DNA from: Chrysomallon squamiferum
Taxonomy: Eukaryota > Mollusca > Gastropoda > Neomphalida > Peltospiridae
Reading direction: 5' to 3'
Assembly: GCA_012295275.1 (NCBI GenBank)
Contig: CM022670.1
Span: 41,838,974 to 41,902,973 of the forward strand
DNA length: 64,000 bases
Position numbers and translations under genes: made by a program. The notes beneath the pieces were generated by a model. It had not been told where the DNA came from and made no database searches. It saw only the letters and a program-made list of their open reading frames with translations. Position 1 is the first letter of the stretch. The number at the start of each line of letters is the position of its first letter. Below, piece after piece: positions 26,101 to 41,375 of this stretch.

Positions 26101-29100
26101 AGTCTTGTTACAGAGTAGTGGACAGTCTTGTTACAGAGTAGTTGACAGTCTTGTTACAGAGTAGTGGACAGTCTTGTTACAGAGTAATGTTTGTTAGCAC
26201 AGATTTATAATTTATGAGATGAAAATGAAATTTTCAGAAGATTATATTTACATGTGGTCGACATGGAACTGTTACAACAACTAGTAAGTAATCAGTTTAT
26301 ATCTGTTTACAGATTACTGTTTTACTGCTTGTTCTGGTTGGTAAGGAGATGGTTACATAACTGCTCTTGTCAAAAATTATCTAGTAAATGAAAAGAAGAA
26401 GTAAAATATTATCTGATTTCACTAACTGAATTAAGTTTGGTAAATAATTCATACTGATCTTCTGGTAATAAACTTACTAACATTTATATTCTGTAGGGAA
26501 GTCTTTTTTGTTTCTTTTTTTTTCACAATTGCTAAAATATAGTTATTTTGTTAAGCACAATCATTTATTTATTTATTTATTTATGTAATTTTTGTATTTA
26601 TTTTCAGAGAGGATTTAATAGAACAAGAAATAAAACTTGGGTCAGTGAGATCTATACAAGAAAATCTGATTGAGATGTATCAGAATTTGTCAGGTGAGTA
26701 ACCACACCTAGTGACCACACCTAGTAACCACTCTTAGTAATGACTCTTAGTAACCATATTTAGTAACCACATTTAGTATCCACTTTTTGTAATCACCCTT
26801 AGGTACCAGACCTAGCAACCACTTGAGTAACAGTTAGTAACCAGTTTTAGTAAAGATATTTAGTAACCACATTTAGTAGCTACTCTTACTAACCACTCTT
26901 GTTAACTGTGCTTTGTAACCACACTTAATAATCATTCTGAATAACTTAGTAAGCACACTTAGTAACCAATCTTAGTAACCACTCTTAGTAACCAGCTTAT
27001 GTAACTACACTTAGTAAACATATTTAGAAACGTAAACCAAACACTTCTTAACCAAACTTAGTAACAGTGGTTAGTAAGCATGCTTAGAAGAATAATCAGT
27101 GAAAACACTTGAAAGAAACTTGGTAAACATATTTATCCATGCTAAATATAACTGTATATGTAAAACAAACTGAGTAAGCATTTAATAGCTTAGTAGTATT
27201 GTGTGTATGTGTGATGTGTGTATGTATGTGATGTGTGTGTGTGTGTATGATGTGTGTGTGTGTGATGTGTGATGTGTGTGTAGTGTGATGTGTGTATGTG
27301 TGATGTGTGTTTGTTATGTGTGTGCACTTAGTAACCATGCATAGTAACCATATTAAGTAATAAGTGCATTTAGTAAACTGACAGTGGTGTTATATTTATT
27401 TCTTTGTTCACTGTGAGGGTTACATGATGGTGTAAGTATTGTTGTGTGTTTTACAGATAAGCTATACAACAATGATCACAAACATAAAAGACTGATTGAT
27501 GATCGCAATGTTGTGCTTGCCAGACACAAGGTGAGTTTGCTTTTTCATTTACAACACCAGAGAAAAACTTTTAAAGTGAAGTAAAAATCCAAAACCCTAG
27601 ATACAATACACACAGTGTGGCAGTTGTAAAACCCTGAATACAATACACACAGTGTGGCAGTTGTAAAACCCTGGATACAATACACACTTTTGACAGTTGT
27701 AAAACCCTGCATTTTGCACACAGTTTATCAAAACACTGGATTCAGTGCACACTGTTTGGCAGTTGGAAACACTGTATACAATAAACACAGTTTGACAGTT
27801 GGAAAACCCTGGATACAGATACTAATGTTTGATTGCAAAATACTGGATAACAGATACACATAGTTGGCATTGTAAAACACTGGATACAATACACACAGTG
27901 TGGCAGTTAGTAAAACCCTGGATTTGATTGTAGGATACTTGTAAAACCCTGGATACAATATACACAGTGTGACAGTTGTAAAACCCTGGATACAATACAC
28001 ACTGTTACCTGCATTTTCACCTTTTATCAAAAACTGTGTTTCCTTGCTGCTGTTTAATTGTAGGATACTCTGTGTAACAGGTAGTAATGTTTGATTGTAG
28101 GATACTCCCTGTAACAGATACTAATGTTTGATTGTAGGATACTCTGTGTAACAGATAGTAATATTTGATTGTAGGATACTCTGTGTAACAGATAGTAATA
28201 TTTGATTGTAGGATACTCTGTGTAACAGATACTAATGTTTGATTGTAGGATACTCTGTGTAACAGAGACTAATGTTTGATTGTAGGATACTCTGTGTAAC
28301 AGATAGTAATATTTGATTGTAGGATACTCTGTGTAACAGATAGCAATGTTTGATTGTAGGATACTGTGTGTAACAGATAGTAATGTTTGATTGTAGGATA
28401 CTTTGTGTAACAGGTAGTAATGTTTGATTTAGGATACTCTGTGTAACAATTACTAATGTTTGATTGTAGGATCCTCTGTGTAACAGATAGTAATATTTGA
28501 TTGTAGGATACTCTGTGTAACAGATAGTAATGTTTGATTGTAGGATACTCTGTGTAACAGATAGTAATGTTTGATTGTAGGATACTCTGTGTAACAGGTA
28601 GTAATGTTTGATTTAGGATACTCTGTGTAACAATTACTAATGTTTGATTGTAGGATACTCTGTGTAACAGGTAGTAATGTTTGATTGTAGGATACTCTGT
28701 GTAAAGATACTAATGTTTGATTGTAGGATACTCTGTGTAAAGATACTAATGTTTGATTGTAGGATACTCCCTGTAACAGGTACTAATGTTTGATTGTAGG
28801 ATACTCTGTGTAACAGATAGTAATATTTGATTGTAGGATAAAGATACTAATGTTTGTTGTAACAGATAGATAATGTTTGATTGTAGGATACTCCCTGTAA
28901 CAGGTACTAATGTTTGATTGTAGGATACTGTGTGTAACAGATAGTAATATTTGATTGTAGGATACTCTGTGTAACAGATAGTAATGTTCGATTGTAGGAT
29001 ACTCTGTGTAACAGGTAGTAATGTTTGATTGTAGGATACTCTGTTTATAGATACTAATGTTTGATTGTAGGATACTCTGTTTATAGATTCTAATGTTTGA

Positions 29101-30710
29101 TTGTAGGATACTATGTGTAACAGATAGTAATGTTTGATTGTAGGATACTCTGTGTAACAGATACTAATGTTTGATTGTAGGATACTCTGTTTATAGATAC
29201 TAATGTTTGATTGTAGGATACTGTGTGTAACAGATAGTAATGTTTGATTGTAGGATACTCTGTAAAGATACTAATGTTTGATTGTAGGATACTGTGTGTA
29301 ACATATAGTAATGTTTGATTGTAGGATACTCTGTGTAAAGATACTAATGTTTGATTGTAGGATACTCTGTGTAACAGGTAGTAATGTTTGTAGGATACTC
29401 TGTGTAAAGATATTAATGTTTGATTGTAGGATACTCTGTTTATAGATACTAATGTTTGATTGTAGGATACTCTGTGTAAAGATACTAATGTTTGATTGTA
29501 GGGTACTCTGTGTAAAGATACTAATGTTTGATTGTAGGATACTCTGTGTAAAGATACTAACGTTTGATTGTAGGATGTAAAGCACGAGGCACTGAAAAGG
29601 AACAAGGAGCTGGCCTCACGCTACAGACAACTGCAGAACGAGTATTTCACAATTAAAGAAAAGCTGCTGCACGGTTATGAAGATCAGGTGAAAACTGAGA
29701 GTTCTCTGAAAGATGTGAAACGGGTAACATTTTACTTTTTATTTTTATAAACATCCATCAGACTGTTACATTTTTAATGTACTGTTTTATTATTATTATT
29801 TTTTTAATTATTTTATTTATACATATTCAGATTATTTTTGTACTGTTTTATTATTATTTTTTTTATTTTATTTATACATATCCATCAGATTGTTACATTT
29901 TTAATGTACTGTTTTATTATTATTTTTTAAAATTATTTTATTTATACATATCCATCAGATTGTTACATTTTTAATGTACTGTTTTATTATTATTTTTTAA
30001 ATTATTTTATTTATAAATATCCTTCAGATTGTTACATTGTTGATGCACTCTTTGGTTTTTATAGTAATTAATTTTATGAATTTACACATTCTTTATAAAT
30101 AAAACTATATACCAAGTTTCATGTAAAATATATATGTTATTATTAGTTTTAGTGTTAAATATATTGATACATATTATTTTTATTAAGTAAAATACATAGG
30201 TATACATGTTATTATTTTTTTGTTAATGTCAACTCTACAGACACATATTATTTTTATTAAACTGAAATAGTTTGCTTTTATCAGATATAACAGACGCTGT
30301 TTACACTGTGTCAGTATTCTGAGGTGTGAATATTTCTCTGTGTAGTGTTGTTAATATTGTACTCCAATAGTCTAGTTTGTTTTTTACGTCAGTGTGTGAA
30401 GGAATATTAAACGAGATATATTTTTTAACACTGTCTGATTTTCACATTCCAGCTGCATTCTCTGCAGAGGAAACTACATGCGGCTCTCACTGAGTATTTC
30501 AAACTGAGTGGTCTGTATCATAAGCAGGAACTACAAAAACTGAATGATGAGTCGAGCCTCAATGGCCAGCAGATAGAACACCTCCAGCACGAGATGAACG
30601 TTGCGCTGGCTGAAATCACTCAGTTCCTCAAAGAAGAGATGACTCCTGACGTGAAAAAGACTCCAAGACAGAGAAACCAAGCACAAAGCTCTGTCTTACT
30701 CACTGTGTGA
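16560..30710 (+). CDS. CCDC178: Coiled-coil domain-containing protein 178
   Basis: Coding exons: 16560-16641, 16892-16960, 17324-17510, 17923-18072, 18738-18944, 19625-19775, 20256-20325, 21323-21465, 21846-21999, 22294-22389, 23406-23542, 23787-23970, 24295-24426, 24902-24994, 25412-25525, 25790-25935, 26608-26693, 27457-27530, 29574-29723 and 30453-30710; about 890 residues, close to human CCDC178. Recognised features are a PCVKKAVSHLE segment near the N-terminus, LPVLVQKEHEA followed by LNELQWHV, and LHSLQRKLHAALTEYFKL near the C-terminus. Almost everything between is heptad-like, Lys/Glu-rich coiled coil. The molecular function of the family is not established. All junctions agree in phase except exon 2 to 3: exon 2 leaves one nucleotide while exon 3 must start in phase 0. 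A missed microexon, a different E3 start or an indel in the CT repeat could explain this. Nearly every intron carries a minisatellite. Confidence 0.9.
17060..17285. repeat. (CT)n-rich tract in CCDC178 intron 2
   Basis: A CT microsatellite of about 85 nt is flanked by impure CT repeats that run into the polypyrimidine tract of the exon at 17324. Long Ser-Leu or Arg-Glu ORFs across it are artefacts. Length errors here could affect the exon 2/3 phase. Confidence 0.9.
18073..18310. repeat. ~20-bp array beginning at the CCDC178 intron-4 donor
   Basis: The donor is GAAG|GTCAGTGG. About eleven diverged units follow, with cores such as ACTGGTCAGTGTCCAC, several of which keep GTCAGT. Confidence 0.75.
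18478..18690. repeat. TA/CA/CATA microsatellites
   Basis: Mixed (TA)n, (CA)n and (CATA/TGTA)n repeats in CCDC178 intron 4. The CATA and TGTA parts are reverse complements, so the stretch could fold back on itself. Confidence 0.8.
19250..19610. repeat. ~40-bp AT-rich array in CCDC178 intron 5
   Basis: About eight diverged units built on TTTAAGTAAACTGTTTAGTT end about 15 nt before the acceptor at 19624. The acceptor itself is not obviously copied. Confidence 0.8.
20570..21195. repeat. 38-bp minisatellite in CCDC178 intron 7
   Basis: About sixteen 38-bp units built on CTTGTACATTCAGATACAAT. Each has an acceptor-like TACATTCAG|AT. The array is interior: it starts about 245 nt after the donor and ends about 125 nt before the acceptor at 21322. 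Confidence 0.9.
21575..21800. repeat. ~39-bp array in CCDC178 intron 8
   Basis: Five to six diverged units with TTGGTTTTAGCTGTATTTGT and TTGTGTTAGATTGG. The units contain acceptor-like TTAG steps. The array stops about 45 nt before the acceptor at 21845. Confidence 0.75.
22670..23395. repeat. 15-bp array running into the CCDC178 intron-10 acceptor
   Basis: Close to fifty 15-bp units (GAATGTTTTAAATGT and variants) lead directly into the acceptor TTTAAATGTGTTTCCAG. A subset of units read GTTTTCAG|TGTGAA, which resemble an acceptor. All six frames show 5-residue repeat ORFs, which I do not regard as genes. Confidence 0.95.
24244..24294. repeat. Short GTTACAG repeat at the CCDC178 intron-12 acceptor
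   Basis: The acceptor TTTGTTACAG|CAATC is preceded by two further GTTACAG copies 24 and 39 nt upstream, within a GTGTTACAGTGTAT repeat. It looks like a very short version of the longer splice-site arrays. Confidence 0.65.
24470..24860. repeat. GT-rich microsatellite, CCDC178 intron 13
   Basis: Interrupted (GT)n with TTGTGT and CTGTGT variants fills most of intron 13. Its Val/Cys and Thr/His ORFs in several frames are repeat artefacts. Confidence 0.9.
25075..25395. repeat. ~23-bp array upstream of the CCDC178 intron-14 acceptor
   Basis: About a dozen units read TTGTGTAGTTCAAACATGTA. The real junction reads TTTTGTAG|TCAAAAC, so each unit resembles the acceptor plus the first exon bases (TGTAG|TTCAAAC). 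Confidence 0.75.
26040..26190. repeat. ~23-bp array in CCDC178 intron 16
   Basis: About six units read ACAGTCTTGTTACAGAGTAG. The array is interior to the intron, about 105 nt past the donor. Confidence 0.8.
26694..27080. repeat. ~15-bp array beginning at the CCDC178 intron-17 donor
   Basis: The donor reads CAG|GTGAGTAACCACACCTAG. Many diverged units follow as TTAGTAACCACACTTAG, apparently grown from the donor-proximal sequence. Confidence 0.75.
27205..27335. repeat. GT/ATGTGTG microsatellite
   Basis: Interrupted (TG)n with ATG spacers in CCDC178 intron 17. His/Thr-rich minus ORFs here are artefacts. Confidence 0.85.
27595..28020. repeat. ~38-bp array in CCDC178 intron 18 (first of two)
   Basis: About ten units with GTAAAACCCTGGATACAATA and ACACAGTGTGGCAGTT. 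It begins about 65 nt after the donor at 27531 and is followed at once by the larger 37-bp array. Confidence 0.85.
28045..29573. repeat. 37-bp minisatellite copying a splice acceptor (~40 units)
   Basis: About forty units share the core TTTGATTGTAGGATACTCTG and run up to the acceptor at 29573. The true junction is TTTGATTGTAG|GATGTAAAG, so nearly every unit reproduces eleven intron bases, the AG and the first three exon bases. A 31-bp variant with AAAGATACTAAT in place of GTAACAGATAGT is concentrated near the 3' end. Confidence 0.95.
29724..30030. repeat. ~67-bp array beginning at the CCDC178 intron-19 donor
   Basis: The donor GG|GTAACATTTT opens a partial first unit. Three to four units follow, each beginning GTTACATTTTTAATGTACTG and ending CATCCATCAGA. 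Confidence 0.75.
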
Positions 30711-32041
30711 ACTTGTTAAACATGTTTTCTAATATTTTGTATCTGTTTGTACCTGCCTTCTCATTTTTAATAGCTTAAACAGTTTTATAATAGTCTTTAC
30801 ATTTCATAAATAATTTACATATCAATGCAAATATGTATGTTTAACTAGATCTATGCATACATTTAAATATATATAGATATATATATATGTATGTAATATG
30901 TACACACACACACACACACACACACACACGACACACATACAAATATATATTTTATTTATTTATTATTTTAAACAGACAAAATTTAAGTAATGTGCCATCT
31001 ACTTTGTTCATTCTACATGGAGATAAAACCCTTGAGCCACATGTAATTCTGTTTTAATGTTTAATATTCATAACAGTTTACATTCCTCCAGTATCTCTTT
31101 TTAATATTTTTTTTTATATATATTTAATTCACTTGAAAGCATTCTGAAAACTAACTCGCCAGATATGATTTTTAGCTGAAGCTAAAAATATTACTTCTTC
31201 ATCCTCTTTAATATGACTGTAAGTTGTAAAAAAACTGACTGTATTGAATATATACTGTATACAATGCATTATAATTGTGTTAAATTGTAATTTGTATAGT
31301 GCAAACAATATGTTATAATGTGTTATATTATACATTGTGTTAATGTGCATACAATATATTATAATGCCTTATATTGTACACTGTATTACATTATATCGTT
31401 GTTTTGTACAGTGGATTATAGTCGATACAGTCCATTATTCCGCGTACACGGTAGTATATTGAATACACTATTATATTATATTATATTATATTATATTATA
31501 TTATATAGAATAAAATATGGTATAATATTCTACAATGTATTACTGTAAAACAGTGTGCGATATGATAAACTACGTCGTATTGCATTGCGTATCGTATTAC
31601 TCACTATGACGTAATATTTATGTTGAATTTAACAATGTAGATTGCAATACGTTGTAATGGATTGTAATAGACTGTAATACAGTGTAATATATTGTAACAC
31701 ATGGTCATATTTTGTAACAGATCGTAACACATGGTAATATATTGTAATAGATAGAATTATAATTGTACTGCTGATACTAATACCGTAACTATGATACTTG
31801 CCTTCATTTCAAATAACCTTTTAATGAACCTATTTTATAAATGAATATTTTGAGACTGTATTGATGTCGGTTTACATTATTTTCTGTGATACAGTTTGCC
31901 AAAGTAAAGCGAGTATTTTAAACTCTTGCTACATTTTGATACGTATTTTTGTTTGAATCTATGTCGTTTATTTCTTAGATTTTAATTTAATGGTTTTATT
32001 GTTAGCTTTGCTATTTTGCTGAACGGTTACGTTATCAAGTT

Positions 32042-32075
<34 letters not shown>

Positions 32076-32247
32076 ATAATAAATAAATAAACTATAAGCA
32101 CTTTTAAAAAAGTTTTTAATCTGAAAAAACAACAAACAAAACGTTTGAACAAAAAATGTGTTTTTCTGAAAATTTTACCTGTTAAAAAAGAAACTTTCAG
32201 ATTTTAACATTGTATCTGCGATTATTTAGTAATAATCAGCAAATCAC

Positions 32248-32338
<91 letters not shown>

Positions 32339-32666
32339 TGATGATAACGATGATTATTGTATTCACTTTTGTTTGAACGTAATTAAAAAAAACCCAGTAA
32401 TAATAAATTTTCGATTTTGCTCAAAGCGTTATTATTTTTATGTAAAGCAATAACTTTATATAGTGTGTTTATTTGGGCTTGGTCTAAATTTTATGTTAAA
32501 AAGATTTTAATTTATTTAAATATATGCATATAATAGTTTTCTAGTTCAGACACACATACACAAACTTACATAGGCAGAAAGCAGTTGGTCTAATTACTTC
32601 ATTGTATGTATATATGTAAAACACTACTGCTACCGCTACTACTATTACTATTACTATTACTACTGG

Positions 32667-32713
<47 letters not shown>

Positions 32714-33614
32714 TTAAATAAGGTACATCACATATGCGCCACTTTATTATTATTTTTTTCTATTTATCTGTTACTTTATAGTCTTTATTTCTATTTATAA
32801 AAATTATATTATCAACACAACAACGTGTAAAGCAGAAATTTATGAATAAATAAATAAATAAAACAGTTTTTATTATCTGCAACGATAAAGTATTTTATTA
32901 CAAAAACATTCGACGTAGAAATGTAAGAATAATAAAAAAGCCTGTCAGTGATAGATGGTGCAGTTGTTTTTCTCCTGACAGAGAAGCGATCAAATGACAA
33001 ACAGCATTAAACACTCGTTTACTGTCACTGCATGTCAAGACAGATTCCAACACACGTAAAACTGGGTACAAAGCAACATGAAAAGGAACAAACAAGTAAA
33101 GCAAAACCAAATAATATTGATAGAAATCAGATTTCGAAAACCTGTTTAATCTGACATCATGAGGTACAGTGCTTTAATTATAATGACATTATACACACAG
33201 ACACACAAAACACATATCGCACATAGAGTGTACACACAACACACACATACAACAAACACATAACACACAAAAACACAATGCACATGAACACACACATAAA
33301 CAACACATACACAACAACACCTACAGAACACACACACACTACATAATATTTTTGTAAGGAGTTAATCTCCATTTCATTTGCTTACAGGTAATATTCACAA
33401 AAAAGTTAGGAAATAATAAATAGCAATAAATAAAATAAATAAAAAGTTAATGTTTCAATAGACCAAGAGCTTCATTTTGTTTTTATTATTTGATCAGTAA
33501 TTAACACAGCAAATTCTTACTTTACGTATGTTGTATACAAAAACAATCTCAACCAGCAGTTTTTAATACCAAAGTATCATCCAGTCTTTTAAATATTATA
33601 TACATACTGCATGA
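30711..33614. other. Convergent intergenic region after CCDC178
   Basis: This holds the CCDC178 3' UTR and then spacer before the 3' end of the minus-strand three-repeat gene. Contents: (CA)n near 30901, a diverged 12-13-bp TGTAATA repeat at about 31250-31760, poly-A at 32044-32073, (AAT)n at 32249-32342 and (ACT)n at 32630-32714. No exon pattern is seen; short Leu or Tyr-rich ORFs reflect the repeats. Confidence 0.6.
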
Positions 33615-33620
33615 TTTATT
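33615..33620 (-). terminator. Candidate polyadenylation signal of the three-repeat gene
   Basis: AATAAA on the minus strand about 213 nt past the stop. If used, the (CT)n microsatellite lies inside the 3' UTR, transcribed as (GA)n. Confidence 0.4.
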
Positions 33621-33635
33621 CATTAACATACATGC

Positions 33636-33750
<115 letters not shown>

Positions 33751-33832
33751 GCGTGCAAATGGTATATCTGTTATTCTGTATAAAAATTCAGATGATACTT
33801 CAGGTTCGAGTTGATCAAACATTTTGAAAATG

Positions 33833-34798
33833 TCAAACTTGAAATCTCATTTCAAAATAATCTCTCTCTGAGTAGGTTCCCTGTATGAACTGTCCGTCAT
33901 GGGCGAGGAAGCCTGTGTACATAATGTTACATTTTCCTATTGAGTGTTTGTGTTTTTCTAGATACTGCTTCCGGAAATTGATTCGTTGCTCTGAGCAAGT
34001 TCCGTCCACAGAAAATGCCCCGGTTTTGTCAAATCCTTTACCGGAAAAGCTGTCCAAGCTGAAGCTGAGATCCACGGTGAACGAGACATCTCTTTTATCT
34101 TCAACGTGGAATCCTTTCCAGCGACCGCAGCGAGGCCATGTTGGTTCTTTCGTTTCAGCTTTTTCTTCAGAATAATTTATCTTAAAGATGTCCACTTTGC
34201 CGCATCGGTAAATTCCGGAAATTTCCGTGCCGTCATTCGCGATTACTCCTTCGTGAATGACTTCGTCCGCTCCCACGTAACTCTTTGTGAAGTGGATCGC
34301 CTTTCCCTCCCACACACCTTTCAGATTGAACTGACCAATGGAATCAAACCCTCGACCTATGATACTTCCGTACGACCGGTAAAACATGTCAACAGTGAAC
34401 TGATAGCTCTTCCCGCCCTGTCGGTAGGAACCGTTCCACTTTCCTGTTTTCGGCTGCCAGTTTAACGGAAGTGCTGTTTCGTCCTCCTCCGAAATGTTCA
34501 TTTCAAATCTTTCTTTGCCCCAGCACTTCCCCGCCACGTGACTGCCTTTGTTGACAATTCTGCCGTCGAGATGAAAACCATGGTCATTCTCACCAAAATA
34601 GTGCTTCAGCATTCTAATTCTTCCTTCAGTCGGTTCCCAGGTGCCCGTGACATAGAATTCGTTTACGTCATCGAGTCCAGTACCCGACAACTTCCGGTCA
34701 GAGAAGAAGACGATGGTAATAGTGAAGTGTTTTTTGTCTCCCGCCAGTTCCTGGAAACCCAGCCATTTCCCCGACTTTGGACTTAAATGACTTGACAT
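33833..34798 (-). CDS. Three-repeat beta-rich protein of unknown function
   Basis: A single uninterrupted exon of 321 codons. A likely acceptor (TTAATTTTCAG) precedes it at 34814, and the frame stays open up to it, so the ATG at 34798 is the best start but an upstream coding exon cannot be excluded. The protein is three tandem units of about 100 residues. Each unit starts with GKW-G, then a beta-rich stretch, a G-G-D--F---G core (GTGLDDVNEF, GRGFDSIGQF, GKGFDKTGAF), an aromatic/basic K-Y segment (LKHYFG, TKSYVG, RKQYLE) and a closing G--AG or I-G-Y segment. There is no signal peptide or membrane segment. The pattern suggests three small beta-barrel or beta-sandwich domains in the cytosol. I do not recognise the family and assign no function. 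Codon use and conservation between units show it is a real gene. Confidence 0.9.
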   Translation of the reverse strand: MSSHLSPKSGKWLGFQELAGDKKHFTITIVFFSDRKLSGTGLDDVNEFYVTGTWEPTEGRIRMLKHYFGENDHGFHLDGRIVNKGSHVAGKCWGKERFEMNISEEDETALPLNWQPKTGKWNGSYRQGGKSYQFTVDMFYRSYGSIIGRGFDSIGQFNLKGVWEGKAIHFTKSYVGADEVIHEGVIANDGTEISGIYRCGKVDIFKINYSEEKAETKEPTWPRCGRWKGFHVEDKRDVSFTVDLSFSLDSFSGKGFDKTGAFSVDGTCSEQRINFRKQYLEKHKHSIGKCNIMYTGFLAHDGQFIQGTYSERDYFEMRFQV

Positions 34799-39330
<4,532 letters not shown>

Positions 39331-39338
39331 TGACGTCA
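39331..39338. promoter_or_regulatory. Perfect CRE at the promoter of the RRM-like gene
   Basis: TGACGTCA lies about 167 nt upstream of the ATG at 39505. Between them is an upstream ORF starting at CCACCATGTTG and ending TGA after 14 codons. CREB/CREM control is inferred only. Confidence 0.45.
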
Positions 39339-39504
39339 CATGTCTGTGCTGATATAGAACATCCACCATGTTGTTATGTTTTTTTGTCATTTTGAAGAAC
39401 AAATTAAAGTGAAAGAAAATAGGGAGTGAGAAAGAAAGAAAGAAAAAAAAAAACAACGAACGAAGAAATTAAACGAAGCAAATAAAATAACGAAATCATA
39501 CAAC

Positions 39505-39620
39505 ATGGTGGAATGTTTCAAGGTAGACCATCACCTGAAAACAAAGACCACGTTCACGGGTCAGAGAAAACTTTACAGATGTTGTCTTGCTGAGGCCAAA
39601 GCTTTGGGTCTAGACGTATG

Positions 39621-39651
<31 letters not shown>

Positions 39652-39670
39652 TCATCATGGTCATTATTAC

Positions 39671-39713
<43 letters not shown>

Positions 39714-39716
39714 TAA

Positions 39717-39795
<79 letters not shown>

Positions 39796-40485
39796 GAAAG
39801 AATGATGATGATGAAGATGATGAAGAATTAAACATTTACTTTCAGGATGGACACATGTATGACACATACTTGCGTTTTCTTGATTTGAAAAAAGAATGGA
39901 ATCCGGATTTTGAAAGTAAATATAACATATACAATTCACTAAACAATTCATCTATATTTTAAAAATATAAAAAATAAAATTTACTGGCGAAATTAATTTC
40001 CCCCCTCGTAAATGTGTTTGGTTTATGCGTGCTTACATGTCAAACTTCTTGATACACCTTATCATACATTATTATTAATTATATTGATTAGACATATTAG
40101 TAGCCATTGAAATTTTACACATTTCTATTAGATGATGTTTTTTTTCTCCAAAGCTGATATACTTTAAATAATTTATGTTTTGAACTTTAAAAATAGACAA
40201 TAATAATTATATTTATATCGCAGCTTTGCCGGAAGTACCCGAACACCATGGATGCAAAGCGAAGATGTGCGACACGCGCAGATTACGTTATAACTTGGCG
40301 ACGCCATGTTTTCCCGGCATGCCCAGTCAAGATCGTCTGCGTGCTTCATGTTATCAGTATTACCCGAGGAAACCGACGAAATATGTGCCAGAAAGGTTAG
40401 CAGAAATAATAAATAAATAAACAACAACATATAGTTTTCTTGATTTGCATTTCAGAATTATTATAATTGCATGTTGGTGTCATAA

Positions 40486-40528
<43 letters not shown>

Positions 40529-41375
40529 TATAATTTTTAAATATATATATATATATTGAATTGAATGACAGAGAAAAAAACGGTCGTGGTATTTGCACAT
40601 TCACTGACATTAAAATACACTTATTTATTAAAGTTTAATAACAAAAAGGATTCCGACAAGCAAAAATAAAAATAGTTCACCAATAAAATAAAATAAAAAA
40701 AAATAAAAAAATAAAATAATAAAGTTTATTAATAAATTTATTTTGACGAACATTTTAATGACGTTAGGAAACATTTATCAATACTCTACTGAAGGAGGCT
40801 TTTTGTTGTTATTTAAATATTTTATTAATATTTTCATATTTCAGTCGTGATGTCATTTTCGCCAAAATGTTATAATCACAACAGCATGTAATTAGTTGTC
40901 AAGAAAACACTACATAACGCTGACATCGTTATTCAACAATAGACTGTAATCACTTATATTCGATATATTAATATCATAATTTATTTATTTATTTTTACAT
41001 TCAACTCTGAATATTGTCAACAGTTTCATGAACAAGCTGTGGACTGGTTTCTGTTTGAATCAACAGAGTCAGCTGCCGCTGACCACGGTGCTGGTAAGAT
41101 GGCAGCTGAACCACACCGTGCAGAACTACACCACGAAGGAAATTTACAACATCATGTCCGGCTTCGGCCCCGTCTCCGCCATCTACCAGACAAGCCCCAA
41201 CAGCGCCCTCGTTGTGTTCGAGGAGGTGACGACTGCCTGCCGCGTCGTCTACAACCCCCAGCTGAGAATGTTACGTAATCGAATGCACTGTCACTGGTTC
41301 CATCGTTACATGGCCAACAAATCATTCTACACGACTAGGCAGGGACTGTCAGTGAAAACCAGTCCAGTCAATTAG
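39505..41375 (+). CDS. Unassigned protein with RRM-like C-terminal half (possibly TEX56-like)
   Basis: Four coding exons in phase: 39505-39615, 39846-39915, 40224-40395 and 41024-41375; 234 residues. The N-terminal two thirds is basic and Cys-containing (RKLYRCCLAEAKALGLD; later MCDTRRLRYNL and YQYYPRKP). The last exon has an RRM-like order of elements: TTVLVRWQL strand, TTKEIYNIMSGFG helix, PVSAIYQ strand, SALVVFEE strand, then VTTACRVV helix. The usual aromatic RNP residues are not evident, so RNA binding is uncertain. The stretch FGPVSAI...ALVVFEEVTTAC reminds me of the vertebrate testis-expressed TEX56/C6orf201 family, from memory only. The last exon is much more GC-rich than its introns. 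Two AATAAA/ATTAAA hexamers follow the stop. Confidence 0.85.
39660..39795. repeat. Inverted (ATT)n/(AAT)n palindrome
   Basis: (ATT)n of about 50 nt, a short TTTAAA centre, then (AAT)n of about 75 nt, in intron 1 of the RRM-like gene. The two arms are reverse complements. Confidence 0.85.

Noticed and set aside
28045-29573. A CRISPR-like array of regular repeats
   Set aside because: Units are contiguous with no unique spacers, in a eukaryotic intron.
29111-29605. 164-codon minus ORF with a YNQTLVSLHRVS repeat
   Set aside because: Antisense translation of the 37-bp acceptor array in a CCDC178 intron.
33801-33815. GGTTCGAGTT resembling a tRNA B box
   Set aside because: No A box, acceptor stem or complete cloverleaf could be found around it; it lies in a probable 3' UTR.
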